A DNA stretch of 64,000 nucleotides, taken from assembly GCF_011057685.1 (NCBI RefSeq), contig NZ_LNFY01000001.1:1-64000 (forward strand), read 5' to 3'. Shown here one piece after another: positions 8,464-16,841 of this stretch. A program made the position numbers and the translations under genes. The notes below the pieces were generated by a model that was not told where the DNA came from, did no database searches, and saw only the letters and a program-made list of their open reading frames with translations. Each line of letters starts with the position of its first letter. The stretch's first letter is position 1. This DNA is from Thermotoga sp. Ku-13t. GTDB lineage: Bacteria > Thermotogota > Thermotogae > Thermotogales > DSM-5069.

Positions 8464-9628
8464 TCCTCTCGGCGTATCTATGATACCATCTCAGCGCCGG
8501 GATCGCGCTGATCAGGCTCGCTGTGAAGATGAGTGAAGATGTTAAAAACACCCACCTGTGGCCGAGCTTCCCTGCGATCTGGGTTGAAACCACAGGTACG
8601 AAGGTCCTACTCAGAATGTTGAGTCCCTGGAAAAAACCTTCCCACCTGCCGAGCTCCCTCGGTGAGAGGCTCATCTTTATGTGTTCCTTTGCCGGAAACC
8701 ACAGAATGAACCCCAGACCCATGATCGTGTGTGAAATGAAGAACACGTACACGTTCGGCACGAACCAGGCGACGAACGTGAGGATGATCAAAACAGAACC
8801 AATGATGAGATTCCTGACCGAACTGGAATTGACCCTTTTCTTCCACAGATACGACACAACTACAGAGATGGAAAAAACCATCTCGAACAGGAAGGGAGAA
8901 GAGCTATCCAGCTTGAAGTGGTCTATGAGGTAATAAGAGATGACCAGAAAGCTCGAGAAACTGAAAGACAGATACGCCAGATACTGATGGAACATCATAG
9001 AAATGAACGCCCCATTCGTGTTTCCAGCCGGAACGTGACTTTCGTGCAGGCTCGAACCAGTTTCAACGTGTGGCAACACCTTCACCAGAGAGAATGCATA
9101 GAACAGATTTGCAACGAACATGGAACCGAAGATAAAGGTGAGAAATCTCAGATCTTTCATCTGCCTCGCCAGAAGGAAGACAAGCAGGAAGTAAACCACG
9201 GCTTTGGTGAACTCGGTGATCAAAAATTGCATCGAATAAATCTCTTCACGCTGTTTCGGTGGGAAGAGCGCCCTTTCGTACATGACCTGGCAGGGATAGA
9301 AAACGTCCGTGACGCCGAGCAAGAGCTGTGCGACCACGAACGTGTAGGCGTTCTTCGTGAGAATGAACAGCAAGCTCCCCATGGCGAAGAAAAACCTTGC
9401 GATCGCGTAACCATGGTTCACGCTGATCGTCTCGAACTTCTTTCCTAAGAAGTACGTGAGGATGGCCTGAAAAACGTAGGCAGCACTGAAGAGCCATCCG
9501 ATCTTTTCTATCGAGATGTTGAGCAATCTTCCAAGAGTTGGAGCGGCGATGAAAGCGGAAAAAGAGAAACCGCTCAGAGAATAGAAGAGCAAATACCGTT
9601 TCACCTGCTTCGGCAAGTTCTTCCACAT
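8453..9628 (-). CDS. Major facilitator superfamily transporter
   Basis: About 391 residues with twelve hydrophobic segments in two sets of six. The start ATG (9626-9628) follows AGGTGAGAC; an upstream in-frame start would add 30 residues lacking a ribosome site. Loop motifs of the MFS type are degenerate (for example FLGKKFETISVNHGYAIARF after segment 2, and SPRELGRWEGFFQGLN in the second half, which resembles the corresponding loop in drug and sugar exporters). The substrate is unknown. The gene is convergent with tatD, overlapping it by 11 bases, and starts close to the tRNA-Asn gene on the other strand. Confidence 0.82.
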   Translation of the reverse strand: MWKNLPKQVKRYLLFYSLSGFSFSAFIAAPTLGRLLNISIEKIGWLFSAAYVFQAILTYFLGKKFETISVNHGYAIARFFFAMGSLLFILTKNAYTFVVAQLLLGVTDVFYPCQVMYERALFPPKQREEIYSMQFLITEFTKAVVYFLLVFLLARQMKDLRFLTFIFGSMFVANLFYAFSLVKVLPHVETGSSLHESHVPAGNTNGAFISMMFHQYLAYLSFSFSSFLVISYYLIDHFKLDSSSPFLFEMVFSISVVVSYLWKKRVNSSSVRNLIIGSVLIILTFVAWFVPNVYVFFISHTIMGLGFILWFPAKEHIKMSLSPRELGRWEGFFQGLNILSRTFVPVVSTQIAGKLGHRWVFLTSSLIFTASLISAIPALRWYHRYAERIRA

Positions 9629-9675
9629 GAGTCTCACCTGTTTCAACGTTAATGCAACAGTAATGAAATCTACAC

Positions 9676-9703
9676 TTGAAATGGAATGAGCCTTTGATAG
9701 AAT
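9676..9703 (+). promoter_or_regulatory. Promoter of tRNA-Asn
   Basis: TTGAAA (9676-9681), a 16-base spacer, then TAGAAT (9698-9703), about 20 bases before the mature tRNA 5' end. Confidence 0.75.
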
Positions 9704-9723
9704 AATTAGCGAAAACAATTCGC

Positions 9724-9799
9724 TCCGGCGTAGCTCAACCGGCAGAGCGGGTGGCTGTTAACCACTAGGTTGCAGGTTCGAGTCCTGCCGCCGGAGCCA
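9724..9799 (+). tRNA. tRNA-Asn (GTT)
   Basis: A 76-base cloverleaf: acceptor TCCGGCG/CGCCGGA, D-arm with GCTCAACCGGCAGAGC, anticodon loop CTGTTAA closed by GGTGG/CCACT (anticodon GTT), T-arm with GTTCGAGTC, discriminator G and an encoded CCA. A terminator follows. Confidence 0.96.
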
Positions 9800-9829
9800 G
9801 GGTTGAAATCGATTTCGTTTTAAGCGATG

Positions 9830-9855
9830 GCGGGTCGAACACGACCCGCATTTTT
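9830..9855 (+). terminator. Terminator after tRNA-Asn
   Basis: An 8-bp stem GCGGGTCG/CGACCCGC (9830-9837/9842-9849), loop AACA, followed by ATTTTTG. Confidence 0.9.
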
Positions 9856-9877
9856 GTTTTCGAGACGAACGGGCAAG

Positions 9878-9908
9878 AAAAACCGCTCCATACGGAGCGG
9901 TCTTTTTT
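9878..9908. terminator. Bidirectional terminator between tRNA-Asn and tRNA-Glu
   Basis: An 8-bp stem ACCGCTCC/GGAGCGGT (9882-9889/9894-9901) with CTTTTTT after it on the plus strand and TTTTTC after it on the minus strand. It serves the minus-strand tRNA-Glu and backs up the preceding plus-strand terminator. Confidence 0.88.
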
Positions 9909-9913
9909 CATGC

Positions 9914-9989
9914 TGGCGCCCCCAAGGGGATTCGAACCCCTGCTTCTGGCTTGAAAGGCCAGTGTCCTAGGCCGCTAGACGATGGGGGC
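9914..9989 (-). tRNA. tRNA-Glu (TTC)
   Basis: A 76-base cloverleaf on the minus strand: acceptor GCCCCCA/TGGGGGC, anticodon loop CTTTCAA closed by TGGC/GCCA pairs (anticodon TTC), T-arm GGTTCGAATCC, discriminator G and encoded CCA at plus 9914-9916. Confidence 0.96.
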
Positions 9990-10040
9990 AACCAACGTTA
10001 TCTTACAACAACTCTTTCAAATGGTCAAGTATCTTTTTTC

Positions 10041-10062
10041 AAAAAAGGCGGCAACCGCCGCC
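10041..10062 (-). terminator. Terminator after tRNA-Pro (GGG)
   Basis: On the minus strand the stem GGCGGC/GCCGCC with loop GGTT runs into TTTTTT, starting immediately after the tRNA CCA end. Confidence 0.9.
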
Positions 10063-10140
10063 TGGTCGGGGCGACTGGACTTGAACCAGCGACCTCTTGC
10101 GCCCCATGCAAGCGCGCTAGCCAACCTGCGCCACGCCCCG
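10063..10140 (-). tRNA. tRNA-Pro (GGG)
   Basis: A 78-base cloverleaf on the minus strand: acceptor CGGGGCG/CGCCCCG with C1-G72 and discriminator A as in proline tRNAs, anticodon stem CTTGC/GCAAG around ATGGGGC (anticodon GGG), T-loop TTCAAGT, encoded CCA. Confidence 0.94.
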
Positions 10141-10148
10141 CACCATCC

Positions 10149-10177
10149 ATTCTACCACGATCTTCTTTTTTGTGCAA
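10149..10177 (-). promoter_or_regulatory. Promoter of tRNA-Pro (GGG)
   Basis: Minus-strand TTGCAC (plus 10172-10177), a 17-base spacer and TAGAAT (plus 10149-10154), about 9 bases before the tRNA. Confidence 0.82.
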
Positions 10178-10198
10178 GCGGTTTTGACTTTCTGACAG

Positions 10199-10227
10199 TT
10201 GTCAAGGTCCTTCGTGTGTGGTATCAT
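10199..10227 (+). promoter_or_regulatory. Promoter of tRNA-Pro (CGG)
   Basis: TTGTCA (10199-10204), a 17-base spacer and TATCAT (10222-10227), about 11 bases before the tRNA. It stands back to back with the promoter of the other proline tRNA. Confidence 0.84.
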
Positions 10228-10238
10228 TTTTATTGGCT

Positions 10239-10315
10239 CAGGGGGTAGTTCAGTTGGCCAGAACGCCGGAATCGGGGTCCGGAGGTCGAGGGTTCAAGTC
10301 CCTCCCCCCTGACCA
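10239..10315 (+). tRNA. tRNA-Pro (CGG)
   Basis: A 77-base cloverleaf: acceptor CAGGGGG/CCCCCTG (C1-G72, discriminator A), anticodon stem CCGGA/TCCGG around ATCGGGG (anticodon CGG), T-loop TTCAAGT, encoded CCA at 10313-10315. Its last 22 bases are also the antisense of the 3' end of meaB. No plus-strand terminator was seen after it. Confidence 0.93.
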
Positions 10316-11178
10316 TTCTTTAAGCGTTCGCACATCGATCTGAGTGCTGCTTCCACGCCTTCGTAAGGATCTTCCAGATCCGCGAGCGATAGATACTTCT
10401 GCAGAGTCCTTCTTGCGAGATTTTCTGCGTGGTGCTTCAGCCTCTGCTTTCTCAGCTCCTTCAGCTTTCCGGTTTCTGCAAATTTCTCCCAGAGCGTTGT
10501 TATTTTGTTCACCAGCTCTTCGATTCCCTGTGCGTTCAGGGCAGAAGTTTTCACTACGCTCGAAACGTCCCGGCCGGCGAACGTGAGAAAACTCACCAGC
10601 TGATCGTACAGAGAATCGGTTCCCACCAGATCCGCTTTGTTCACCACATATATGTCTGCGATCTCCATGATACCGGCCTTCAGAAGCTGCATTTCGTCCC
10701 CGAAACCTGGTGAAAGGACCAGCACCACCACGTCAGCCACGTATCGCACTTCGACCTCGGCCTGTCCTACCCCTACGGTTTCCACCAGAACGTAATCGAA
10801 ACCAACAGATTCGAACAACTCCACAACATCGTAGATGCTTTCGTTCAAACCACCTAAGGCACCGCGTGACGCCATACTGCGTATGAAGACACCGTCGTCC
10901 AGAAAATGTTTTTTCATTCTTACCCTGTCGCCCAGAAAAGCCCCTTGGCTGAACGGACTCGAAGGATCGACTGCGACGACTGCGACTGTTTTTCCTGAGG
11001 ATCTGAGCTTTGCGATCACCTGATCTATCAGCGTGCTCTTGCCAACCCCAGGGCTACCTGTGAAACCAATCACCGGTGCCGTCCTTCTGGGCAGATTGCT
11101 CAATATTTCTTTTGCCTTCTCGGGTGTGTTTTCCAGCAAAGTTATGAGTCTGGCGATGCTTTTATGATCCACTTGCAC
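10294..11178 (-). CDS. meaB: MeaB/ArgK-type GTPase, methylmalonyl-CoA mutase chaperone
   Basis: A G3E-family P-loop GTPase of 294 residues. Motifs in order: Walker [35 protein letters not shown] (family box), [12 protein letters not shown] (switch II), [10 protein letters not shown] (NKxD for guanine). MeaB protects and reloads B12-dependent mutases. It is third in the mutase cluster, overlapping the cobalamin-binding subunit gene by 17 bases, which settles it as MeaB and not a lysine/arginine transport kinase as older names suggest. The last residues GQGGGT and the TGA (10294-10296) are read from the antisense of the tRNA-Pro 3' end, so the C-terminal tail is probably not functional. Confidence 0.94.
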   Translation of the reverse strand: MQVDHKSIARLITLLENTPEKAKEILSNLPRRTAPVIGFTGSPGVGKSTLIDQVIAKLRSSGKTVAVVAVDPSSPFSQGAFLGDRVRMKKHFLDDGVFIRSMASRGALGGLNESIYDVVELFESVGFDYVLVETVGVGQAEVEVRYVADVVVLVLSPGFGDEMQLLKAGIMEIADIYVVNKADLVGTDSLYDQLVSFLTFAGRDVSSVVKTSALNAQGIEELVNKITTLWEKFAETGKLKELRKQRLKHHAENLARRTLQKYLSLADLEDPYEGVEAALRSMCERLKNGQGGGT

Positions 11179-11575
11179 TCGTCACTCCTTCCAGAACTTC
11201 CTTGACCTCCTGAACGATTCTCGACAGCGGTGTTCCGGGTCCGAACACGCGACACACACCTATCTCGAGCAATTTCGGCACATCGTCCGGAGGGATGATG
11301 CCACCGACGAAGACCGGTACGTGCCCTATGCCTTCTTTTTTCATCAGATCGATGACTTTCTTCGACAGCTGCAGATGCGCTCCTGAGAGGATCGAAAGTC
11401 CTATCAGATCGACGTCTTCCTGAATGGCAGTTTTCACGATCTGTTCAGGCGTTTGCCTCAAACCTGTGTATATGACTTCAAAGCCTGCGTCGCGCAGGGC
11501 GTGGGCCACCACCTTTGCTCCGCGGTCGTGGCCATCCAGACCAGGTTTTGCGATCAGTATCCTGTACTTCTTCAT
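11162..11575 (-). CDS. Methylmalonyl-CoA mutase, cobalamin-binding subunit
   Basis: About 137 residues forming the B12-binding domain that in many bacteria is the C-terminal part of the mutase. The core motif [13 protein letters not shown] (DxHxxG, with the lower-axial His), [10 protein letters not shown] (SxL) and GGIIPPDDV (GG) are all present, so the cofactor is bound base-off/His-on. ATG 11573-11575 is used since AGGAGGTGATCTGG precedes it; an upstream GTG lies within that ribosome site. It sits between the large subunit (13 bases upstream) and meaB (17-base overlap). With the 559-residue subunit it makes the split-type enzyme. Confidence 0.95.
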   Translation of the reverse strand: MKKYRILIAKPGLDGHDRGAKVVAHALRDAGFEVIYTGLRQTPEQIVKTAIQEDVDLIGLSILSGAHLQLSKKVIDLMKKEGIGHVPVFVGGIIPPDDVPKLLEIGVCRVFGPGTPLSRIVQEVKEVLEGVTSASGS

Positions 11576-11588
11576 CCAGATCACCTCC

Positions 11589-13268
11589 TCAGATCGCAGT
11601 ACTCTCGGTGTATTCGCCGTAGACTTCTCTCAGGACATCGCTTATCTCACCGAGTGTCGCGTAGCATTTTACTGCTTCGAACACGTATGGAACGATGTTT
11701 CTACCTTCCTGTGCGGCCTGTTTCAGCTCTTTCAGTGCGTTTGCCACAGCGTTGTTGTCCCGTTCTTTTTTCAACTGCCTCAGCGCTTCTTTCTGTTTTT
11801 CCTCGAGTGTGGGGTCAACCTTCAGAATGTTCTCTATGGGTTTTTCTTCGCTGACCTGGAACGCGTTCACACCAACGACGATCTGTTCACCTTTCTCTAT
11901 GGCGAGCTGCTGTTCGTAGGCACTCTTGTGGATCTCCTTCTGAACGTAACCGAGCTCTATCGCGCGGACCATACCACCCAGAGAGTCGATCTTTTCCAAA
12001 TATTCCCAGACCTTCTCTTCGATCTGGTTCGTCAGCGCCTCGATCGCGAAAGAGCCTGCCAGAGGATCGACGATGTCCGCAACACCGGACTCGTACGCGA
12101 TGATCTGCTGGGTTCTCAAAGCAACCTGAACGGACTGTTCCGTCGGGAGCCCGAGCGCTTCATCGTACGAATTGGTGTGCAAAGACTGAGTGCCTCCGAG
12201 CACCGCGGCGAGCGCCTGTATCGCCACACGCACGATGTTGTTCAGCGGCTGCTGTGCCGTGAGGGTGGAACCAGCTGTCTGGGTGTGGAACCTCAGTCTC
12301 AGCGCTTCCGGGTTGCTGACGTTGAAACGTTCCTTCATGATCTTCGCCCAGATGCGCCTTGCGGCTCTGAACTTTGCGATTTCTTCCAGGAAGTTGTTGT
12401 GCGCGGCGAAAAAGAAAGAGAGCTGTCTTCCGAACACGTTCGGGTCCAGCCCCGCCTTGATGGCCGCTTCCACGTACGCGATCGCATCGCCGAACGTGAA
12501 CGCGAGCTCCTGAACGGCGTTGGCACCAGCTTCCCTTATGTGATAACCGCTGATGCTTATAGTGTTCCATTTGGGCATGTGCTTGGCGCAGAATTCGAAA
12601 ATGTCTGTGACTATCTTCATGGATGGTTCTGGTGGGAATATGTAAGTACCCCTGGCAATGTATTCTTTCAGGATGTCGTTCTGTATCGTGCCCCTGAGTT
12701 CCTCGAGCTCCGCGCCCTGTTTCTGCGCCGTCACAGCGTACATGCTCAGCAGTATGACAGCGGTGGAGTTTATCGTCATCGACGTGCTCACATCTTTCAG
12801 TGGAATTCCATCGAAAAGGATTTCTATGTCCCGCAAAGAATCAACCGCGACTCCCACGCGCCCGACTTCACCTTCGGCCAGGGGATGGTCAGAGTCGTAG
12901 CCGATCTGTGTTGGTAAATCGAACGCCACGGAGAGACCCGTCTGACCCTGTTGGAGCAGGTACTTGAAGCGCTTGTTGGTTTCCTCAGCGGTACCGAAGC
13001 CCGCGTACTGTCTCATCGTCCACAGTCTGCCACGGTACATCGTTCTCTGAACTCCGCGCGTGTAGGGGTACTCTCCGGGCATGTTGAGATCTCTCAGATA
13101 ATCCATTCCTGCCACATCGAGGGGAGTGTAGCATCTTTTGAACTCATAACCGGAGCTCGACAGGAACTTTTCCTTTCTCTCAGGGAACTTCCTCAGATCG
13201 TTCTCCAGCTGCGCCTGCCATTGTTGGAGAGCTTCTTCAATTCTCTTGAGATGTTCTTTATCGTACAT
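11589..13268 (-). CDS. Methylmalonyl-CoA mutase, large (catalytic) subunit
   Basis: A 559-residue acyl-CoA mutase TIM barrel, without its own B12 domain. Family motifs: [32 protein letters not shown] (read as TRGVQ and [11 protein letters not shown]), [18 protein letters not shown], the active-site text [18 protein letters not shown] and [10 protein letters not shown], and [14 protein letters not shown]. These agree with methylmalonyl-CoA mutase; isobutyryl-CoA or ethylmalonyl-CoA mutases are close relatives and cannot be ruled out. Starting at ATG 13268, it overlaps the radical SAM gene by 11 bases. No methylmalonyl-CoA epimerase or decarboxylase gene is in the window. Confidence 0.94.
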   Translation of the reverse strand: MYDKEHLKRIEEALQQWQAQLENDLRKFPERKEKFLSSSGYEFKRCYTPLDVAGMDYLRDLNMPGEYPYTRGVQRTMYRGRLWTMRQYAGFGTAEETNKRFKYLLQQGQTGLSVAFDLPTQIGYDSDHPLAEGEVGRVGVAVDSLRDIEILFDGIPLKDVSTSMTINSTAVILLSMYAVTAQKQGAELEELRGTIQNDILKEYIARGTYIFPPEPSMKIVTDIFEFCAKHMPKWNTISISGYHIREAGANAVQELAFTFGDAIAYVEAAIKAGLDPNVFGRQLSFFFAAHNNFLEEIAKFRAARRIWAKIMKERFNVSNPEALRLRFHTQTAGSTLTAQQPLNNIVRVAIQALAAVLGGTQSLHTNSYDEALGLPTEQSVQVALRTQQIIAYESGVADIVDPLAGSFAIEALTNQIEEKVWEYLEKIDSLGGMVRAIELGYVQKEIHKSAYEQQLAIEKGEQIVVGVNAFQVSEEKPIENILKVDPTLEEKQKEALRQLKKERDNNAVANALKELKQAAQEGRNIVPYVFEAVKCYATLGEISDVLREVYGEYTESTAI

Positions 13269-14067
13269 CCTTCAACACCCCCGTCTTCAAAAGTTTTACC
13301 AATACGAACGAACAACAACCTTTGAAATCTGGTTCAGTTCCGAACGCTGGCTTAACCATCACATGTGTGAACTCTCTTACTGATTCCTGAAGGGATCGTC
13401 TGTACTCACCGCGAGGTTGCATGCAACCGAGAGTGACAAGATCGAATTTTTCAGATGCGTATTGGAATATTTTCTTCACCTCCGACAGATCCGGTGGTAA
13501 GGCTCTGGAAAATTTGGTATTCTGCGTTGGGACGAACACGTTCAGAACAACGGCGTTGAAAAATCCTGACAGCGTTTCCAATGCCTCGTACTCGTGCGTG
13601 ATACGACCTTCGAAGATTCCGACCGTCACGTGTGGGATTGCTGGAACGCTGGTCTGTAAGATGGCGTTCAGAAGCTGCGTTGGTGGAACAGAAAATCCGT
13701 AGACTTTCTGCATGATCTTCGAATCGGCAAAGAAGTCGAAGCTCACGACGTCCGCCAGACCTTCAAGTTCTCTCAAAGGTGACAGTGGAAAACCGACGTG
13801 GAAATTGTAAGAAAGGCCGTATCTTCTTTTGAATTCCCAGAGTGTGCGCATGTGTTCTCTGAACGGCACGAGCAGATCCTTTTCCAGCCCGCCACTTATG
13901 AGAAAGCTTTTGTGGCCTTCCTGCGCGAGCTTTTCCATCTCCTGCAAGGTTTTCATGTGAGCAAGGTAGTGTCCACCGCAGTGTGCACAGTTCATCCGGC
14001 ACACATTGTTGGTCAGAGAAATAGGGATCGTTCCGCTCGGATCGACAAAGATCAAACCGATCACCAA
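13258..14067 (-). CDS. Radical SAM protein upstream of methylmalonyl-CoA mutase
   Basis: A 269-residue radical SAM enzyme. The [4Fe-4S] motif is canonical CX3CX2C at Cys23, Cys27 and Cys30 (VCRMNCAHC), close to the N-terminus, and GGLEKD near residue 62 matches the SAM-binding GGE position. Two adjacent Cys near the C-terminus (FKGCCSF) may hold another cluster or be structural. The product is unknown. It is first in the mutase operon and overlaps the large-subunit gene by 11 bases, so it is co-translated with the B12 enzyme. The start is TTG 14065-14067 or GTG 14062-14064; there is no ribosome site and a -10-like TATGAT ends only 5 bases upstream, so the mRNA may be leaderless. Confidence 0.82.
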   Translation of the reverse strand: MVIGLIFVDPSGTIPISLTNNVCRMNCAHCGGHYLAHMKTLQEMEKLAQEGHKSFLISGGLEKDLLVPFREHMRTLWEFKRRYGLSYNFHVGFPLSPLRELEGLADVVSFDFFADSKIMQKVYGFSVPPTQLLNAILQTSVPAIPHVTVGIFEGRITHEYEALETLSGFFNAVVLNVFVPTQNTKFSRALPPDLSEVKKIFQYASEKFDLVTLGCMQPRGEYRRSLQESVREFTHVMVKPAFGTEPDFKGCCSFVLVKLLKTGVLKDVR

Positions 14068-14071
14068 AACA

Positions 14072-14108
14072 AATCATACCATCTTGTCCCGCACTTCGTG
14101 GTATGATT
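14072..14108. promoter_or_regulatory. Inverted repeat with divergent extended -10 elements
   Basis: AATCATACCA (14072-14081) and TGGTATGATT (14099-14108) are perfect inverted copies 17 bases apart. Each arm carries TGGTATGAT, an extended -10, pointing outward: plus toward the D-aminopeptidase gene, minus toward the radical SAM gene. No good -35 matches at the usual spacing. It may be two weak extended -10 promoters or a regulator-binding site covering both. Confidence 0.6.
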
Positions 14109-14137
14109 CGAGAAGGTAGAGGGTGAGGAGGGATCGC

Positions 14138-14980
14138 ATGAAGGTCTATATATCTGTTGACATGGAAGGGCTCGCCGGGATCGCCACCTGGGGGGAAGTC
14201 GATACTAGCAAGAAGGAAGCTTCCGAAGTGTTGTACGAACATTTGACAGCGTTGCTGCAGGGCCTGTTCTCCGCAAGGGTTCACATTGAGCACGTGCTGA
14301 TCTCCGATGCACACGGTTCGGGCACGGCCATACCCTACAGGATATGTGAAGACTTCGACAGGGTCAGTCTGGTGCACGGTCCGATCAGGAAAGATTACAT
14401 GATGAGCGGGTTGGACTCGTCGTACGACAGGGTCATCTTCCTCGGATACCACGCGGGTATCGGTACGAAGCACGGCATCATGGACCACACGTATTCGAGT
14501 TCTCTGATACACAGCGTCTGGATCAACAACAAGAGGATGAACGAGGCACTCATAAACGCAGCCTTTGCGGCTCATCATGGGGTGCCCATTTGCCTTGTTG
14601 TGGGAGACGAAGCGCTCGGTGAAGAGCTTAGGAACGAGTTCAACGGTAGATGGCTCTTCGTGTCCACAAAGACGGGACTGGGACGTTACGCGGCGATCAT
14701 GAAACCGAAGAGACAGTTATTTGAAGAGATAAAAAGCGCGGCAGCGCAGGCTCTCGAGATCCCCAGAAACGAACTGCCGCTCTTCAAATTTGAAAAGCCT
14801 GTGGAGCTGAAGATAGAACTGAAAGATACAGTGTACGCGGACCTTGCCGAGCTGATCCCGGGTGTGGAGAGGATCGACGGTCGCACAGTGAAATTCGTTC
14901 ACGACGACTACTCTGTGGTCTTCAACGCCATTATGGCCATAGTCTACGTGGCGATGGCTGCGAGGGACTGGAGGTCGTGA
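14138..14980 (+). CDS. M55-family D-aminopeptidase (DppA-like)
   Basis: A 280-residue zinc aminopeptidase. The metal ligands of B. subtilis DppA are in place: Asp8 and Glu10 in SVDMEG, His in SDAHGSG, His in LGYHAGIGT, and the MDHTYSS stretch. ATG 14138-14140 is chosen because GAGGAGG precedes it and the protein then starts MKVYISVDMEG like its relatives. DppA removes D-amino acids from peptides and is usually tied to peptide or peptidoglycan recycling. It is the first gene of an operon with a phosphate acyltransferase (3-base gap) and a degenerate sigma-54-type regulator, suggesting a link to amino-acid catabolism. Confidence 0.92.
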   Translation: MKVYISVDMEGLAGIATWGEVDTSKKEASEVLYEHLTALLQGLFSARVHIEHVLISDAHGSGTAIPYRICEDFDRVSLVHGPIRKDYMMSGLDSSYDRVIFLGYHAGIGTKHGIMDHTYSSSLIHSVWINNKRMNEALINAAFAAHHGVPICLVVGDEALGEELRNEFNGRWLFVSTKTGLGRYAAIMKPKRQLFEEIKSAAAQALEIPRNELPLFKFEKPVELKIELKDTVYADLAELIPGVERIDGRTVKFVHDDYSVVFNAIMAIVYVAMAARDWRS

Positions 14981-14983
14981 GCG

Positions 14984-15883
14984 ATGATGAGATCTCTTCG
15001 CGAGCTGCTCGAAAAGGCGAAACAGGCTGGAAGGAAGAATCTCGTCGTCGTCGGTGCTGAAGATGCAGAGGCTGTGGAAGCCACACTGATGGCGAAAAAG
15101 GAGGGTCTGGTGGGGCGAATCTTTCTTGTTGGAAACGCTCAGAAATTGAAAAGTTATGAGAACCTCACCGATATCGAGATCGTGGATAGCTGCGACGAGG
15201 TGGACGCGAGCGAGAAAGGGGTAAAGCTCGTTTCTTCGAAGAAAGCGGACGTTCTCGTCAAAGGATTGGTGAAAACTTCAGTCCTTCTCAAAGCTGTCTT
15301 GAATAAGGAATGGGGTCTCAGGGGTTCAGGTCTTTTGACGCACATCGTGGCGGTGGAAGTTCCCGTCCTCGACAGGGTCGTGTTCGTATCCGATGGGGGC
15401 ATCCTCATAAGGCCGTCGCTGGAAGAGAAGGTGAAGTTGATCAACAACGCGGTTGAGGTGATGCGCAAGCTCGGTTACGAAGCGCCGAAAGTCGCTCTGA
15501 TATGTGCCGTTGAGACGGTGAATCCGGCCATGCCGGAAACTGTGGAAGCAGCCATCCTCGCGAAGATGAACCAGCGTGGTGAAATCAGAAATTGCGTAGT
15601 GGATGGTCCGCTGGGGTTAGACAACGCTCTGGACCTGAGGGCAGCCGAGGTCAAGGGCGTGAAGAGTCCGGTCGCTGGACGCGCGGATCTTTTGATCGTG
15701 CCAGACATCCATTCCGGTAACTTCTTAGGAAAATCGGCGATTTACTTTGCGGGCGGTAAGATTGCTGGGATGGTCATCGGTTCGAAGGCGCCCATAGTGC
15801 TCGTTTCGAGGGCCGACACGGCGGAAAGCAAGTTACTTTCGATAGCCATGGCGTGTGCCACGAGTGGAGGAACGGGTGAATGA
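14984..15883 (+). CDS. ptb: Phosphate acetyl/butyryltransferase
   Basis: A 299-residue enzyme of the phosphate acyltransferase family that exchanges CoA and phosphate on short acyl groups. Features: VKGLVKTSVLLKAVLNKE and SGLLTHIVAVEVP in the middle, and DGPLGLDNAL with LLIVPDIHSGNFLGKSAIY in the second half, all of the Ptb rather than the longer Pta type. Butyryl, isobutyryl or acetyl substrates cannot be told apart. No butyrate kinase lies next to it. Its TGA overlaps the next ATG by 4 bases, so the regulator that follows is coupled to it. Confidence 0.9.
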   Translation: MMRSLRELLEKAKQAGRKNLVVVGAEDAEAVEATLMAKKEGLVGRIFLVGNAQKLKSYENLTDIEIVDSCDEVDASEKGVKLVSSKKADVLVKGLVKTSVLLKAVLNKEWGLRGSGLLTHIVAVEVPVLDRVVFVSDGGILIRPSLEEKVKLINNAVEVMRKLGYEAPKVALICAVETVNPAMPETVEAAILAKMNQRGEIRNCVVDGPLGLDNALDLRAAEVKGVKSPVAGRADLLIVPDIHSGNFLGKSAIYFAGGKIAGMVIGSKAPIVLVSRADTAESKLLSIAMACATSGGTGE

Positions 15884-16812
15884 TAAAGATACTGCTACCT
15901 GCGAATGTCCTCGGCAGTGTTGAGCTGTCATCCACCAAGGAAAAGTTGTTCATCGATGTCTACAACGATGGCGACTACGAAAAAAAGTTGCTCGAAGAAT
16001 TCTGGGACATCGTGATGGGACCCAAGAAGTTCGACACTTTCACCACCATCTTCGTGAGTTCCACCGATGCCGTGTCACTGGCCATCAAGTACCTTGAGAG
16101 CAGGATAGAGCTGGAGGAGATGAAGAAACGACACGAAGTGCTCTATAGCTACGCGGAACTGCAGGGGCCTACCTGTCACCAGGTTCTGAGAGAACTTCAA
16201 AAACTCAAACACGGTCCAGAGCAGATGATCGTCCTGGTCGCTGAAAGGGGAGTGCATTTGCTCGCGTATCTGGAATACCTTTCGGCTGGTAGATATTCTC
16301 AGATTGAGGAAACCGTTTTTGAAGTGCATTTAGATGGCAAAGCGAAGATGGTCCTTTTCAGTGAACACCCACTGGAGGGTTTCTACAATTTCCGCATCCC
16401 ACCGTTGAGGGAAAGGAAGAACGATATACCTTACATGGTGGACTGGACACTCTCTTCGATACATCAGAAACATAAATACCTGCCTGTGAACTTTCCCAGT
16501 GAGGAGATAATGGATCTGTTCCTGAAATACGACTGGCCGGGAAACACGGAAGAACTCATCAAGGTGGTTCACATGTACTCCGCCGGTCTCGACGTGATAG
16601 GTTATTTCGCCAGCTCGCTCCCGAACGTGGAGAAGGAAGAAGTCAGGCTGGTTGACTATGTGAAGAAGATCGTTGCCACCGTCGAGAAGAGAACCATAAA
16701 GACCATGCTCGAAAAGTACAAGTGGAATCGCAAGAAAGTTGCATCGATTCTTGGTTTGAACTACAAAACTCTATGTTACAAAATCAAGAAGTACGGTATC
16801 ACGAGACACTGA
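15880..16812 (+). CDS. Degenerate sigma-54-activator-like regulator with Fis-type HTH
   Basis: A 310-residue protein whose C-terminal half clearly derives from NtrC-type activators: FRIPPLRERKNDIPYMVDW, then YDWPGNTEELIKVV (the C-terminal end of the AAA+ domain), and a Fis-type helix-turn-helix at about 284-308 (RKKVASILGLNYKTLCYKIKKYGI pattern). Yet Walker A, Walker B and the GAFTGA loop that contacts sigma-54 are not recognisable; the region before it (about 80-165) has only weak similarity. It should bind DNA but not remodel sigma-54. Its 4-base overlap with ptb suggests control of the dppA-ptb operon or related amino-acid/acyl genes. In Firmicutes the ptb cluster is controlled by the sigma-54 activator BkdR, a plausible ancestor. 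Confidence 0.82.
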   Translation: MIKILLPANVLGSVELSSTKEKLFIDVYNDGDYEKKLLEEFWDIVMGPKKFDTFTTIFVSSTDAVSLAIKYLESRIELEEMKKRHEVLYSYAELQGPTCHQVLRELQKLKHGPEQMIVLVAERGVHLLAYLEYLSAGRYSQIEETVFEVHLDGKAKMVLFSEHPLEGFYNFRIPPLRERKNDIPYMVDWTLSSIHQKHKYLPVNFPSEEIMDLFLKYDWPGNTEELIKVVHMYSAGLDVIGYFASSLPNVEKEEVRLVDYVKKIVATVEKRTIKTMLEKYKWNRKKVASILGLNYKTLCYKIKKYGITRH

Positions 16813-16841
16813 AGACACACAGCCCCGCGGGGACTGCGCTC

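Noticed and set aside
11424-12917. Long plus-strand open frame (497 codons) opposite methylmalonyl-CoA mutase
   Set aside because: It is antisense to a clear enzyme gene, has no family similarity and is rich in Arg, Phe and Val as expected for a mirror frame.
16818-16834. CAGCCCCGCGGGGACTG as terminator between the convergent regulator and IclR genes
   Set aside because: The stem has almost no loop and no T-run on either side.
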